DNA of 64,000 nucleotides from Geomonas diazotrophica (GCF_018919385.1 NZ_JAHLMF010000002.1:242264-306263); one strand, 5' to 3'; positions 25,862 to 34,908 are shown, counted from the first letter of the stretch. Notes: generated by a model from the sequence alone, not told the origin. Translations and numbers: made by a program.

Positions 25862-28794
25862 CTGTGACGCTGATCCAGCTCTTTGAGCGCGCGCCGGTGC
25901 AGCCTGCCGGCGCGGCTGAAGCATTCCTCCAGTTCAAGGAACCCCCCTCCGGTCAGTTGCAGCACCGAGTGCAGCCCGAGCTTTCGATAGCTCTCGAACT
26001 GGGCCTCGTCGAACCACTGGTCCGCAGTCGGCTCATGCGGGAACTCGGCGTGCACCCTGCCGTAATTGAGCAGGTCCGCCGACTCGTCGCCAGTCAGCAC
26101 CGGCTTCAGGTACAGCACGCACCCCTCGTCCGCCTCCTCCTCCCCGCAGCAGCCATAACGTACGGTGCCCACCGCGAAATGGAGTTTTTTCGCCCGCACT
26201 GCCGCCAGATCGATGTCGATCTCCACGCCGAAATCGGCCCTCACCTTGCGCACCGCGTTCCCCAGGTCCTCGAATCTCCCATCGCAGTCGCAGCCCGCGT
26301 CGCAGACCACCATGTAGCGGCACCTCCTGCGCACCATCTCGTAGAGCCCGAGGTTTTCGAAGTGACCACCGTCGGAGAGGTAGATGTCCTTGCCGTCCTC
26401 GCGGGTGAACCCGAAGGTCTCCTTCAAGAGCGGGATCAGGGCCAGCCCCGGCGAGGCCTTGCGCCAGGCGCCGTGCATCCCCGTGCCGGGGTTCCCCAGC
26501 CACCACCCGAGCCTCACGTTGAAAAACGCCATCACGAAGGTGACCAGCGATGAGGAATGGTACCCCATGTTCGGGCTGGCAGCGGCCCCCGAGATCGCCA
26601 TGGCGGTCCCCAGGGTGGTCGGGTGGGCGGTACGGGGTACCCATCCGGCTCCGTAGGAAGCCATGTCGCGGTACCCTCCGGGCTTGACCCCCTTGGCGCG
26701 GTCGTCGGAACTCAGGTCGCTCCCCGCGAAAAGGGGGGTCATGGTGAAGGAGGCCGCCTTTCGCTGCTGCCAGGCCAACCTCTTCCCCTTGACCAGGTTC
26801 CAGGCCATGTTCACGACGTGGAAGGGACGGGTGCCGAGTTCCACCATGGCGCGGTCGTCGTTCCTGTCGAAGCCGGTGAAGGGGTTGGGGCACCTTTCCT
26901 CCTTGCGGCGGGAGGCCCCGAGGTAGCACCGGACCAGGCGGTTGCGATACATGGCGTGCATCGAGAAGCTGTTGATGTTCACCATCAAGGCCATAAGCAA
27001 CCAGATGGATGCGGTCGCGGCAGCAAGCCAAAGCAGGCAGGCCACCTGGGTGTTGGCCAAAAGGTAGAGGTGGGTCAGGAAGCCGACGCCCAGCGGCACA
27101 TCCGAGGGTATCCCCCCCCGCCCCGGCGACCAGGGGAGCTCTCCCCACCAGAGCAGGCAGGTGGCGGCAAGCGATACGGCCTGCACCAGGAACAGGAGGA
27201 ACAATACTGCCGCGGCCGCAGGAAGCTGGGTGCGAACCCTGTCCATGGAGATGCCGGGGCGCAGGGCGGGGGTGGCCGCGTTCTTCCCCATCAAGGCAGC
27301 CGCGATGCCCGCACCGCCCCCCAGCAGGGCGTAGAGCTTCTTCCAGAGCCCGTGCGATTCGGGGAGGATGAGCCATGGCCCGTAGACAACCAGGGCCAGC
27401 AGGGCAGCCCAGGCCAGCCCCGCCATGATGGTCACGCCGCCGGCGCGTCCCCACCATTCCCGGTCCTGGTCCCCCGTGAAACGAGAAAGAAGCGCCACCA
27501 GCAGCGTGCCGGTCAACAGGTAGTCCGTCAGCACCAGGGGAACAGAGAGAACGGCGAAGAGCAGTTCGGGATACGCGACCCTGGTCAGGAGGACCGGCAG
27601 GAGCCTCGTGGCTGCGACCCAGCCGAGGGCACCGGCGACGGCACCGGTCAGGGCCGCACAGACGAAGAAGACGGCAGCCGGCAGCAGGGGACGGGAGACC
27701 TTTTTGGTCCAGAGCCAGAGGTGCCCGGCCACCCACCCACCCAGATGGACCGAGATCGCGAACCCGATAAAAACCGTGACATCCGGATAGGTAGCGTCCG
27801 TGGCGAGATAGCTGCAGCCCCAATAGGACGGTAGAGCAACCGCCATGAGCAGCAGGGGAACCAGGAAGAAGGCGATGAAGTATCCCTTATCCAGTTTTCC
27901 GTCCCCTATGCTGGGGAGATCTATCACCGTGTAGGCGATGGGCAGGATGCCGACGCACACCCCGCCCCAGAGCAGCCACTCTCCCCCCCCGGTCTCCATC
28001 CCTTGGCCGGAAACCAGGAGCACCAGCAACCTCGGCAGCAGCAGGAAGGTGAACAACATCGGTATCAGCACCAGCCAGTTCAAAAGCAGGTTCCTCAGAT
28101 AGGTCCCGATGATGCTCCAGGTGTCGACGCTGAACATCCCGACGCGGGGGGTGAGGTAGTTGCTGTAATCACGCAGGAAACGGACCTGGTAAGGTTCCCG
28201 GCGCCGGGATTCCTCCGTCTGCTGCGCCAGCACCCGGGTCACCTTGTCCAGCCTGTCCTTCGCGGTCCCGGTCTCCCTGGAAATCCAGGAACTGAGCCAA
28301 CTGCCGATGTACCCGCCTCCCGAGACGGTCGAGAGATAGTCAACCTTGCCCAGGAGCCCGCATCTCGCCAACCCCTGGAGCACGCCCAGGTTGAAGGTGG
28401 CGCTCCGGATGCCGCCGCCGGAGAGGCAGAGGGCGGTCAGCCGTGCCGCGTGCAGTTGCGGTATCACCCGGCGCAGCCTGCTTTCCTTGTCTTCCTCAGC
28501 GGGAAGTGCACTCTGCCCCGCATCTCCTTCCTCCCCCCTGCTCTCCCGGATGGCTGCCAGTTCGCGCAGCAAAACCTCGGGGAGTTCGTAATACTCCCGG
28601 TCGCTGCCCGGCTCCAATTCGACGGAGTCCCTGCGCAGGAACCCCTCCTTCTCTAAATAACCGACCTTGAGCCACTCGCCGGCGAGTTCGAGCACCGCGA
28701 CCTCGGCGCCTGCGGGTATCACCTTGCGAGGGTAAGCGAGGACGTTGCGCGGACCGCTGCGAAGATAGACTCGACAAAGCGTGGTTGCTTTCAT
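25858..28794 (-). CDS. Large membrane patatin-like phospholipase with N-terminal SH3-like domain
   Basis: 978 aa from the ATG at 28794 (GGGGGG 6 nt upstream). Residues about 8-60 form a bacterial SH3-like domain (GAEVAVLELAGEWLKVGYLEKEGFL). The patatin oxyanion motif is CLSGGGIRSATFNLGVLQGL, the nucleophile region TVSGGGYIGSW and the catalytic Asp in YLSDGGHFENLG. Between these lie about ten hydrophobic segments, so the active-site halves flank a membrane-embedded region of roughly 450 residues. Likely a lipid acyl hydrolase at the inner membrane. The nucleophile environment is SGG rather than the classical GxSxG. Substrate unknown. Confidence 0.85.
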   Translation of the reverse strand: MKATTLCRVYLRSGPRNVLAYPRKVIPAGAEVAVLELAGEWLKVGYLEKEGFLRRDSVELEPGSDREYYELPEVLLRELAAIRESRGEEGDAGQSALPAEEDKESRLRRVIPQLHAARLTALCLSGGGIRSATFNLGVLQGLARCGLLGKVDYLSTVSGGGYIGSWLSSWISRETGTAKDRLDKVTRVLAQQTEESRRREPYQVRFLRDYSNYLTPRVGMFSVDTWSIIGTYLRNLLLNWLVLIPMLFTFLLLPRLLVLLVSGQGMETGGGEWLLWGGVCVGILPIAYTVIDLPSIGDGKLDKGYFIAFFLVPLLLMAVALPSYWGCSYLATDATYPDVTVFIGFAISVHLGGWVAGHLWLWTKKVSRPLLPAAVFFVCAALTGAVAGALGWVAATRLLPVLLTRVAYPELLFAVLSVPLVLTDYLLTGTLLVALLSRFTGDQDREWWGRAGGVTIMAGLAWAALLALVVYGPWLILPESHGLWKKLYALLGGGAGIAAALMGKNAATPALRPGISMDRVRTQLPAAAAVLFLLFLVQAVSLAATCLLWWGELPWSPGRGGIPSDVPLGVGFLTHLYLLANTQVACLLWLAAATASIWLLMALMVNINSFSMHAMYRNRLVRCYLGASRRKEERCPNPFTGFDRNDDRAMVELGTRPFHVVNMAWNLVKGKRLAWQQRKAASFTMTPLFAGSDLSSDDRAKGVKPGGYRDMASYGAGWVPRTAHPTTLGTAMAISGAAASPNMGYHSSSLVTFVMAFFNVRLGWWLGNPGTGMHGAWRKASPGLALIPLLKETFGFTREDGKDIYLSDGGHFENLGLYEMVRRRCRYMVVCDAGCDCDGRFEDLGNAVRKVRADFGVEIDIDLAAVRAKKLHFAVGTVRYGCCGEEEADEGCVLYLKPVLTGDESADLLNYGRVHAEFPHEPTADQWFDEAQFESYRKLGLHSVLQLTGGGFLELEECFSRAGRLHRRALKELDQRHS

Positions 28795-29115
28795 GCAGTT
28801 CCCCCCCGGCCAACGCACATTGGAATCAACATTACAACACTCTAATGCATCGAGGTAGGGTACAAGTTCTTTGGCCACTGTCAAGCCGCCCCCCTTCACT
28901 CACAGCTCCCACGCCGCGTGTCGCGTCGGCTCCCGCACCGAAACCATATGGTGTCAGTAGAGGCAATCCTCCCTTGCCGCCCCGAGATCTCTCATGGCCA
29001 GAACCTGGAGAGGAGCGCCGCTTTTTTGTGCAACGCACCCGGCGGACGCGGGGCATGCCCATTCAAAAAAACAACAATTACGGATCCTTACGCAAAAGCC
29101 ACGAGAGACGAAAAA
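28795..29115. other. Intergenic region without a supported gene
   Basis: Divergent spacer between the patatin and the Gly-rich protein. Short frames here have no ribosome site or family features. I see a small palindrome (ACCATATGGT near 28945) and nothing else that I can assign. Confidence 0.5.
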
Positions 29116-29144
29116 TTGACTTTTTTTAATCATGTATGTTAAGT
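29116..29144 (+). promoter_or_regulatory. Candidate promoter and structured leader of the Gly-rich protein
   Basis: TTGACT at 29116-29121, 17-nt spacer, TTAAGT at 29139-29144. The roughly 115-nt leader that follows can fold into GGCACCGC (29182-29189) / GCGGTGCC (29224-29231) and CCCGG (29233-29237) / CCGGG (29247-29251) just before the ribosome site. Confidence 0.5.
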
Positions 29145-29266
29145 TGAAATCAGCAGCACGAATTGTATACAAACCAAATGGGGCACCGCAGGGGCCATGG
29201 GGCTCTTCTGCGAACCAAGGCAGGCGGTGCCTCCCGGCAGGTTTTACCGGGAACGGAGGTCCGATT

Positions 29267-30031
29267 ATGAGAACAGTGAGAAGGTTGCTATTCACCGCTA
29301 TCGCCGCAGTGGGCATGATGGGCATGACCACCGGCATGGGCTATGCTGCCGACACAGGAGTTCAAACGAGCAAGACCCATAAAATGACTCACAAAGCAGG
29401 GGCGCACAAAGCCGGCATGGCCCACAAAAAAACCTCCCACAGGAGCGGGACCGTCTCCGGTTCCTCCGGTGGCGGTAGCGTACAGAGCTACAGCGGCACC
29501 ACGCTCCCGAGCGGAGCGGGGGCAAGGAGCACGGTGCGGCAGGACTTCTCGGTTGAGCGGCTGGGACCTGAAACGGGTGGCAGCATGGGCACCGGCGCGG
29601 GCGGAACGGTAGGCGGCGGTACCTACTACAACCAGGGGACCAGGGGGACAGGAGGCACCACGGACCGCGGTGCAGGCGGCACGTTAAATCCGGGGGCCGG
29701 CGGCAGCTACTTGGAACAGGGGACGAGGGGAACTGGCAACACCCTTGACCGCGGTCCCAGCGGCATTCTGAACCAGGGGACCGGCGGCACCATGGACCGC
29801 GGCACCGGCGGGACGCTCAACCAGGGAACCGGCGGCAGCTACTACGACCAGGGGACCAGGGGGACGACCGGTACAGGTAACATAGGGACCGGTAACATGG
29901 GGACCGGTAACATGGGGACCGGAGGTACGGGCACTATGGGCACCGGCACCGGCGGCACCACGGGTACCGGCACCGGTGGCACCGGCGGCTCGACAGGCAC
30001 CGGAACAGGCACCGGCGGCAGTGGCAGGTAG
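29267..30031 (+). CDS. Exported Gly/Thr-rich repeat protein
   Basis: 254 aa from the ATG at 29267 (ACGGAGG upstream). Signal peptide MRTVRRLLFTAIAAVGMMGMTTGMGYA, then a His/Lys-rich stretch (THKMTHKAGAHKAGMAHKK), then from about residue 105 degenerate repeats of the type GTRGT-GxT-xRGxGGTLNxGxGGS, passing into pure (GTG)n-like runs at the C-terminus. Low-complexity Gly/Thr with no hydrophobic core suggests a disordered, perhaps surface-exposed or cell-wall-associated protein; the Lys/His cluster could bind anions or metals. No family is assignable from such composition. Confidence 0.75.
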   Translation: MRTVRRLLFTAIAAVGMMGMTTGMGYAADTGVQTSKTHKMTHKAGAHKAGMAHKKTSHRSGTVSGSSGGGSVQSYSGTTLPSGAGARSTVRQDFSVERLGPETGGSMGTGAGGTVGGGTYYNQGTRGTGGTTDRGAGGTLNPGAGGSYLEQGTRGTGNTLDRGPSGILNQGTGGTMDRGTGGTLNQGTGGSYYDQGTRGTTGTGNIGTGNMGTGNMGTGGTGTMGTGTGGTTGTGTGGTGGSTGTGTGTGGSGR

Positions 30032-30061
30032 AACGGAGTAAAAGTGAAGCAAAGCGGCAGG

Positions 30062-30100
30062 AGAAGGGGTTATGGGCAGGGGCCTGTGGCCCCTTCTTTA
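30062..30100 (+). terminator. Terminator of the Gly-rich protein gene
   Basis: AGAAGGGG at 30062-30069 pairs with CCCCTTCT at 30090-30097, followed by TTATT. It may serve the convergent gene as well. Confidence 0.75.
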
Positions 30101-30706
30101 TTGCGGAGCGGCCGCCAGGACAGCGCCTTGCGTCTCGCCGTGCCTGGTGTCGTGATCGTACTCGATCTGGACCTCTTTCAGCATCCGGAATTTCTCTGCG
30201 GTGCGCTTGCCGATCTCCGCGGCCAGTTCCTCTTCACTGGCGAAGCTCGGCAGGGTACCGAACATCTCGTTCACCTCGGAAGCAGCCTTTACCGCCAAGT
30301 CCTTGTGACCGAACTCGTGACGCTGCAGATGGACCAGGTAGTTGCTCCAGACGCCGGCCAGTTCGGGGGCGCAGGTCGCCTGGCTCAGACGGGGCATGTT
30401 GTAGAGGATGTCGACGCGGGTGGCGGCGGACTTCACCGAGTAGCGCCCGTTTTGACAGGTAACGTCGTACTTGAAGTGGATGTCCCAGTTGGTCATGGCA
30501 GAGTAGACTTTGCCGTCGTTCCACCTGGTTCCGTTGACCCTGATCTGCTCTACCAGATCGTCCAGGGTTTTGCCGCTGATGTCATAGAAGCGGTAACCTT
30601 CTCGAACCTTCAGTTCGCAGGAAGCCGTATCGGAAGCAAACAGGGGGGAAGAACTGGCCAGAAAGAGCAGGGCGATCCCTGCGCCGGCAATTAGGCGGTG
30701 CATCAT
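30098..30706 (-). CDS. Exported DUF922-family protein (putative Zn peptidase)
   Basis: About 202 aa with signal peptide MMHRLIAGAGIALLFLASSSPLFA. The DUF922 motif VHLQRHEFGHKDLAVKAASEVNEMF carries HExxH-like HEFGH, the zinc-peptidase signature, and the family's preceding beta region (TRWNDGKVYSAMTNWDIHFKYDV). Likely a periplasmic zinc-dependent protease; two Cys (TCQNGRY, ATCAPEL) could form a disulfide. Start chosen at 30706, with AGGAG 11 nt upstream; the adjacent ATG at 30703 is equally possible. Stop overlaps the upstream terminator region. Confidence 0.8.
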   Translation of the reverse strand: MMHRLIAGAGIALLFLASSSPLFASDTASCELKVREGYRFYDISGKTLDDLVEQIRVNGTRWNDGKVYSAMTNWDIHFKYDVTCQNGRYSVKSAATRVDILYNMPRLSQATCAPELAGVWSNYLVHLQRHEFGHKDLAVKAASEVNEMFGTLPSFASEEELAAEIGKRTAEKFRMLKEVQIEYDHDTRHGETQGAVLAAAPQ

Positions 30707-30786
30707 GCAGATACGGACTCCTGAAGTCGGGATGGCAAACGTAAAGCAACCATACCTCATCGGGCATCGGCGAGGAGTGACCCATG

Positions 30787-32088
30787 TCACAAACTGCGCG
30801 GAATCGGGCCTTTATCAGTCCCGCCTCCTACGCTACCGGACAACGTCCCGCTCCAAAGAGAGTCGCGCTCGGCAGGGACCGGCGACGGACCGTTCGGGCG
30901 AGCCCCGACCTGCAGCAGTGAGAGACCGGCGACGCAGAGCGCGGAGGTGAGCGTGAGTGCAGAGGCGACGCCGAGCTTGGCGGCGCCCCCCCCCACGAGG
31001 GCGCTCCCAACGGGCGCCATCCCCAGAAGGGTCAACGTGTACACGCCCATCACCCTGCCCCGCAAACGGTCCGGGCAGGCCTGCTGCAACGCCCTGTTCA
31101 CCCGGGCCAGGAACACCACCACAGCCCCCCCTGCGACGGCCAGGGCCGCCAGGGAAAGGAGGAAATCCGCCGAACGCGAGAAGAGCAGCAAGGCCAAGGC
31201 GAAGAGGACCCCGGCCCCGGCGGAGTCGGGCCGGGGGGGTCCGTCCCAACAGGCAAGGCCAAGGGCGGCGAGGAGCGAACCGCAGCCAAGAGACGCGGAC
31301 ATAAGGCCCAGCCCCTGCGGCCCGGAGCGGAACGTCTCCGCGAAGACCGGCAGCAGCGGCACGAAGGGGATGGCGAAGAGGCTTACCAGGAGCACGGACA
31401 GGAGGAGTTGGCGGACTTCCCGTTGGGTGACCACGAAGCGGAGCCCTTCGCGCAACTCGGTTACCGCGAGGGCCTGGGAGCGGAGCGGATGCGCCGGCTC
31501 CCGGCACGGGAGGCGCATCAGGAGCAGGGTGATGATGCCGACCAGGTAGCTTAGGGCGTTGAGGAAAAAGCAGGGGGCGGCGCCGAAGGCGGCGATGATG
31601 CAACCGGCGGCCGCCGGCCCGAAGAGGCGGGTGGCGTTGAAGAAAACGGCGTTGACGGCTACTGCCTGCCCAAGGCGCGCGCGGGGTACCAACTCAGAAA
31701 GGAGCGCCTGGCGGGCCGGGACCTCGAAGGCGTTCAGCCCCCCCTGGCAAAAGGCGAGGAACATGATCGCCGCTGTGCTCGCCTCGCCGCGCACGGCCAA
31801 GACACCGAGGAAGAGGGGCGGGATCAGGGAGCCCCCCTGGGTGATCACAAGGAGGGCCCGCTTGTCGAAGCGGTCGGCAGCCACGCCCCCCGGCACACTG
31901 AACAGCAGCACCGGAAGGGAGAGCATGATGGCGGCAAGGGCCAGTTGAGCCGGTGATTTGGTGAGCGACCAGACCAGCCATCCCTGGGCCACGGACTGCA
32001 TCACGCTCCCCAGCCAGGAAATGCCCTGTCCGATCAAGAAGATACGGTAATTGTCGTCGCGCATCAATGTGAAGCTAGAGTTGAACAT
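30787..32088 (-). CDS. MFS exporter (EntS/MFS_3-like), second member
   Basis: 433 aa from the ATG at 32088 (MFNSSFTLMRDDNYRIFLIGQGISWLG). Twelve hydrophobic segments; loop PGGVAADRFDKRALLVITQ and RALQQACPDRLRGRVMGVYTL match the same PF05977 subfamily as the gene at 6334, sharing organisation but not close identity. Inner-membrane exporter of unknown small molecule. Encoded between the DUF922 gene and the flavocytochrome gene on the same strand. The C-terminal 35 residues are polar and Ser/Gly-rich, unlike a transporter core. Confidence 0.85.
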   Translation of the reverse strand: MFNSSFTLMRDDNYRIFLIGQGISWLGSVMQSVAQGWLVWSLTKSPAQLALAAIMLSLPVLLFSVPGGVAADRFDKRALLVITQGGSLIPPLFLGVLAVRGEASTAAIMFLAFCQGGLNAFEVPARQALLSELVPRARLGQAVAVNAVFFNATRLFGPAAAGCIIAAFGAAPCFFLNALSYLVGIITLLLMRLPCREPAHPLRSQALAVTELREGLRFVVTQREVRQLLLSVLLVSLFAIPFVPLLPVFAETFRSGPQGLGLMSASLGCGSLLAALGLACWDGPPRPDSAGAGVLFALALLLFSRSADFLLSLAALAVAGGAVVVFLARVNRALQQACPDRLRGRVMGVYTLTLLGMAPVGSALVGGGAAKLGVASALTLTSALCVAGLSLLQVGARPNGPSPVPAERDSLWSGTLSGSVGGGTDKGPIPRSL

Positions 32089-32149
32089 GCCCGCCTCGTG
32101 CCTGGCTTGCCCCCCCACCCCTGGAGCGGAGCAGGCAAGGGCAAACGGT

Positions 32150-32175
32150 GAGGAGACGCCGCGGGGCGTCTCCTC
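32150..32175 (-). terminator. Hairpin after the flavocytochrome gene
   Basis: An 11-bp perfect stem (GAGGAGACGCC / GGCGTCTCCTC) with a 4-nt loop, 25 bp after the flavocytochrome stop; only a short T-rich stretch follows on the minus strand, so termination may be partial. Confidence 0.5.
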
Positions 32176-32199
32176 GGTGGATCCGGTTAAGATGCGGTG

Positions 32200-33960
32200 C
32201 TACGGACCGGTGGTCTTGGCCAGCTTGGCCGCGTTCTCGCCGGCTATGCGGCCGAAGGTAATGGTCTGCGAGATGGAGTTCCCCCCCAGGCGGTTCTTGC
32301 CGTGGACGCCGCCGGTTCCCTCGCCGGCTGCAAACAGGCCGGAGATGGCCTTGCCGTCCTTGGCCAGCACCTCGCTGGCGGTGGTGATCTTCAGGCCGCC
32401 CATGGTGTAATGTACGCCCGGTTTCACCTCGATGGCGTAGTACTTGGCGGTGCGCAGGGCGCGCGGCAGGTCGGGGCGCTTGAACTCCGCGTCGTTCTTC
32501 TCGTCGACCCCCTTGTTGTAGGAGGCGACGGTCGCTTCCAGGGCATCGGCCGGGACCTTGATCGCCGCGGCGAGCTCCTTCAGCGTGCCCCCCTGCTGCA
32601 CCAGGTTCAGATGGAAGTAGCCGTCGATCTGCTTCAGGCTCTTGCGGATGCCGTCGTCGAAGACGAGGTACGCCGACTGCCCCTTCTGCGCCAGGATGGC
32701 GGCGGAGGCCTTGTCGCGGGTGGTTAGTTCGTTCACGAAACGCTTTCCTTCGTGGTTCACCAGGATGGCGCCGTTGCCACGCACCGCCTCCGTGATCAGG
32801 GTACGGCTGCCCGCGGCCACGGTCGGGTGGATCTGGATCTCCTTCATGTCCTTCAGGTCAGCGCCCACGGCGGTGCCGAGATCGATGCCGTCCCCGGTAG
32901 CGCCCGGCTGGTTCGAAGTGGTCATCCCCTTGTACTCGGGACGGTAGTAGGCGACGCGCTCGGGGTTGGCCGAGAAGCCGCCGGCCGCGATGATCACCGC
33001 CTTGGCGTTGATGGTGTACTCGCCGCTGTGCTTGCCCGCGACGCGAACGCCGGTCACGCGTCCCTTCTTGTCCTCCAGGATCTTCACGACCTTGCTGTTG
33101 ACGCGTATGTCGATGTTGCGCTGGGCCGCGTTCCTGCGCAGCACCTCGGTGATGTGAGCCCCTACGGCGGCGCCCCCCTTGGGACGGTGGGTCCTGTTGA
33201 CGCTGGCGCCCCCCATGCGGCCCACGTCGCTCAAGTCGGCGCCGAGACCGGTGAGCCAGGCGACCGAAGAGGCGGAATTCCTGGCCAGCACCATGGCGAG
33301 AGCCGGATCGTTCAGGTCGCCGCCGCCGGTCATGGTGTCCTTGTACATCAGGTCGACCGAATCGGCGATCCCCTTCTCCTTCTGAAAGGTGGTCCCGGCC
33401 GCGTTCATCCCGCCGGCGGCGAGCATGCTGTTGCCGCCGGTAATCGGCTGTTTCTCGATGATGACCACCTTGGCGCCGGCATCATGGGCGGTGATGGCCG
33501 CGGTGAAGCCGGCAGCGCCGGCCCCGATGACGACAACGTCGACCTTTTCGGCGCGTTTCCTGGATTTGGCGGCCGGAGCGGCCTTGGACGGCGTCGCGCC
33601 CCCTCCCGCGATTTTCATGTCGAAAGGATGGCAGCTCAGGCAGTAGGCCCAGGATGCGGTGTGGCCGTGGTGGCAGGCGGTACAGTTGATGTCACCCAGG
33701 TGCGACTTGTGGGGATTCACCTCCTCCTGGGACTTCTTCCCCATCTCTGCCAGCGTTCCGTGGCAACCCACGCAGTTTTTGTTGACCCCCTTCTCGCTGT
33801 CGTCGACGCGGATCTTCTTGCCGCTGCCGTGGCAGTCGGCGCAGGTCGCCTTCCCTTCGTGCAGCTTCGCCAGCGGTTCCGAACCACCCGCCCACAGGAC
33901 GGTGGCGGACACCAGCACCAGCAATGCCGCCATCACAATGCCTATCCTCGAACTCATCAT
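32200..33960 (-). CDS. Tetrahaem flavocytochrome c (fumarate reductase/methacrylate reductase-like)
   Basis: 586 aa; start 33960 or the adjacent ATG 33957, AAAGGAG upstream. Signal peptide then four c-type haem motifs: CADCH, CVGCH, CTACH, CLSCH, then a FAD domain with VVVIGAGAAGFTAAI, HTMGG-like GVHYTMGGL and catalytic region FVNELTTRDKASAAI plus RLGGNSIS. This matches periplasmic Fcc3-type reductases (fumarate, methacrylate or urocanate reductase). The acceptor pocket residues (Arg of TTRDK, Tyr/His of GVHYT) are present, but which enoate is reduced cannot be set by eye. It is a soluble periplasmic terminal reductase fed by quinol via CymA-like donors. Confidence 0.9.
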   Translation of the reverse strand: MMSSRIGIVMAALLVLVSATVLWAGGSEPLAKLHEGKATCADCHGSGKKIRVDDSEKGVNKNCVGCHGTLAEMGKKSQEEVNPHKSHLGDINCTACHHGHTASWAYCLSCHPFDMKIAGGGATPSKAAPAAKSRKRAEKVDVVVIGAGAAGFTAAITAHDAGAKVVIIEKQPITGGNSMLAAGGMNAAGTTFQKEKGIADSVDLMYKDTMTGGGDLNDPALAMVLARNSASSVAWLTGLGADLSDVGRMGGASVNRTHRPKGGAAVGAHITEVLRRNAAQRNIDIRVNSKVVKILEDKKGRVTGVRVAGKHSGEYTINAKAVIIAAGGFSANPERVAYYRPEYKGMTTSNQPGATGDGIDLGTAVGADLKDMKEIQIHPTVAAGSRTLITEAVRGNGAILVNHEGKRFVNELTTRDKASAAILAQKGQSAYLVFDDGIRKSLKQIDGYFHLNLVQQGGTLKELAAAIKVPADALEATVASYNKGVDEKNDAEFKRPDLPRALRTAKYYAIEVKPGVHYTMGGLKITTASEVLAKDGKAISGLFAAGEGTGGVHGKNRLGGNSISQTITFGRIAGENAAKLAKTTGP

Positions 33961-34157
33961 CTTTCTCCTTTCTTGTTGTCTCGGGTGGTGACCCGTGGTC
34001 TGCTCCACGGATATCCGTCACAGGAGCGGCCGATGATGCCCCCCTCTGCGACCTACTCCCGGGAGCACGAGTGATGCCAATACCGGTGCAACAGGCCAAG
34101 GTATCGAATTAATGATAACTTTAGCCCGGGGGGCGTGAAAAACAACGAAAGCGCGCG
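33961..34157. other. Divergent intergenic region (left part), no gene
   Basis: Between the flavocytochrome start and the first operator-like repeat. I see no convincing ORF and no unambiguous -35/-10 pair for the minus strand, though an A/T-rich stretch lies around 34108-34120. Confidence 0.4.
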
Positions 34158-34263
34158 ATAACCGCAGGTTATGGCAGGCAGAGTCCTCATCAAGAAAGTG
34201 GCCGTGGTTTCAACGGGTTAGCTGTAAAGATAACTCCAGGTTATGGTTATAACCTGCGGCTAT
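34158..34263. promoter_or_regulatory. Three 15-bp ATAACY-N3-GGYTAT operator-like repeats
   Basis: ATAACC-GCA-GGTTAT at 34158-34172, ATAACT-CCA-GGTTAT at 34230-34244, ATAACC-TGC-GGCTAT at 34249-34263. Each is an inverted repeat; the last two are 19 bp apart (about two helical turns), and AGGTTAT/ATAACCT at 34238-34255 forms a further palindrome. This looks like sites for a dimeric transcription factor acting on the flavocytochrome, the cupin, or both. The regulator is not identified. Confidence 0.65.
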
Positions 34264-34406
34264 ACCCCTTGTTCTGACACGGGTTTGGCAGAATGCGGAG
34301 CTGTTTTGGAAGGAAGGGCTTCGAAAAGCATGACAGGAGAAGACCGACAGCACGAACAGAGGGGTGACAGTCGGAAGAGGCATCGGCACAAGAGACACCG
34401 GCGGAA

Positions 34407-34436
34407 TTGACCCCGGGACAGTGCCAGTACTACAAT
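34407..34436 (+). promoter_or_regulatory. Sigma-70 promoter of the cupin gene
   Basis: TTGACC at 34407-34412, 18-nt spacer, TACAAT at 34431-34436. Confidence 0.7.
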
Positions 34437-34472
34437 CATTTAGTAGCATAAGCGTCTCGAAAGGAGTCAGCT

Positions 34473-34847
34473 ATGAGAGTCATATCGGGCGACAAAGCAG
34501 AGGTGAAAAACTTCGCGGCTCCATACGAAGTGAGGGAGTTTCCCAACGGGAAGGTGGAACTTATCATGATAGGCGGGGCGCTGGTGGGCAAAGCGACCTT
34601 CCTCCCCGGCTGGCGCTGGTCGACATCGGTGCAGCCCCTGGTGCACACCAAAAGCTGCGAAGCCCCGCATTTCCAGTACCACGTTTCCGGGTGGCTCCAC
34701 GTGGTGATGGATGACGGTAGCCAGTTCGATTGCGGACCGGGCGACGTGTCGCTTTTGCCGATGGGGCACGATGCCTGGGTCGTCGGTGACGAACCGGCCG
34801 TGGTGGTCGACTTCCAGGGCATGATAGATTACGCCAAGGCGGGCTAA
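34473..34847 (+). CDS. Single-domain cupin protein
   Basis: 124 aa, no signal peptide. The double-stranded beta-helix pattern is clear: GKATFLPGWRWSTSVQPLVHTKSCEAPHFQYHVSGWLHVVMDDG (motif 1, with His for metal) and GPGDVSLLPMGHDAWVVGDEP (motif 2). AAAGGAG precedes the ATG. Cupins of this size are metal-binding dioxygenase-like or sensor proteins; the substrate is not indicated. It lies divergently from the flavocytochrome with the operator-like repeats in between and has its own terminator. Confidence 0.85.
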   Translation: MRVISGDKAEVKNFAAPYEVREFPNGKVELIMIGGALVGKATFLPGWRWSTSVQPLVHTKSCEAPHFQYHVSGWLHVVMDDGSQFDCGPGDVSLLPMGHDAWVVGDEPAVVVDFQGMIDYAKAG

Positions 34848-34868
34848 GCGGCAGAGCAGCGTATAGAT

Positions 34869-34897
34869 GGGGCGCCACGGAAGAGGCGCCCCGTTTT
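34869..34897 (+). terminator. Terminator of the cupin gene
   Basis: GGGGCGCC at 34869-34876 pairs with GGCGCCCC at 34885-34892, followed by GTTTT. Confidence 0.9.
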
Positions 34898-34908
34898 CGT
34901 GGAGGCGG

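Noticed and set aside
29620..30030. Repetitive stretch resembling a CRISPR or tandem-repeat array
   Set aside because: Repeats are degenerate, unequal and code for Gly/Thr in frame; there are no spacers or cas genes.
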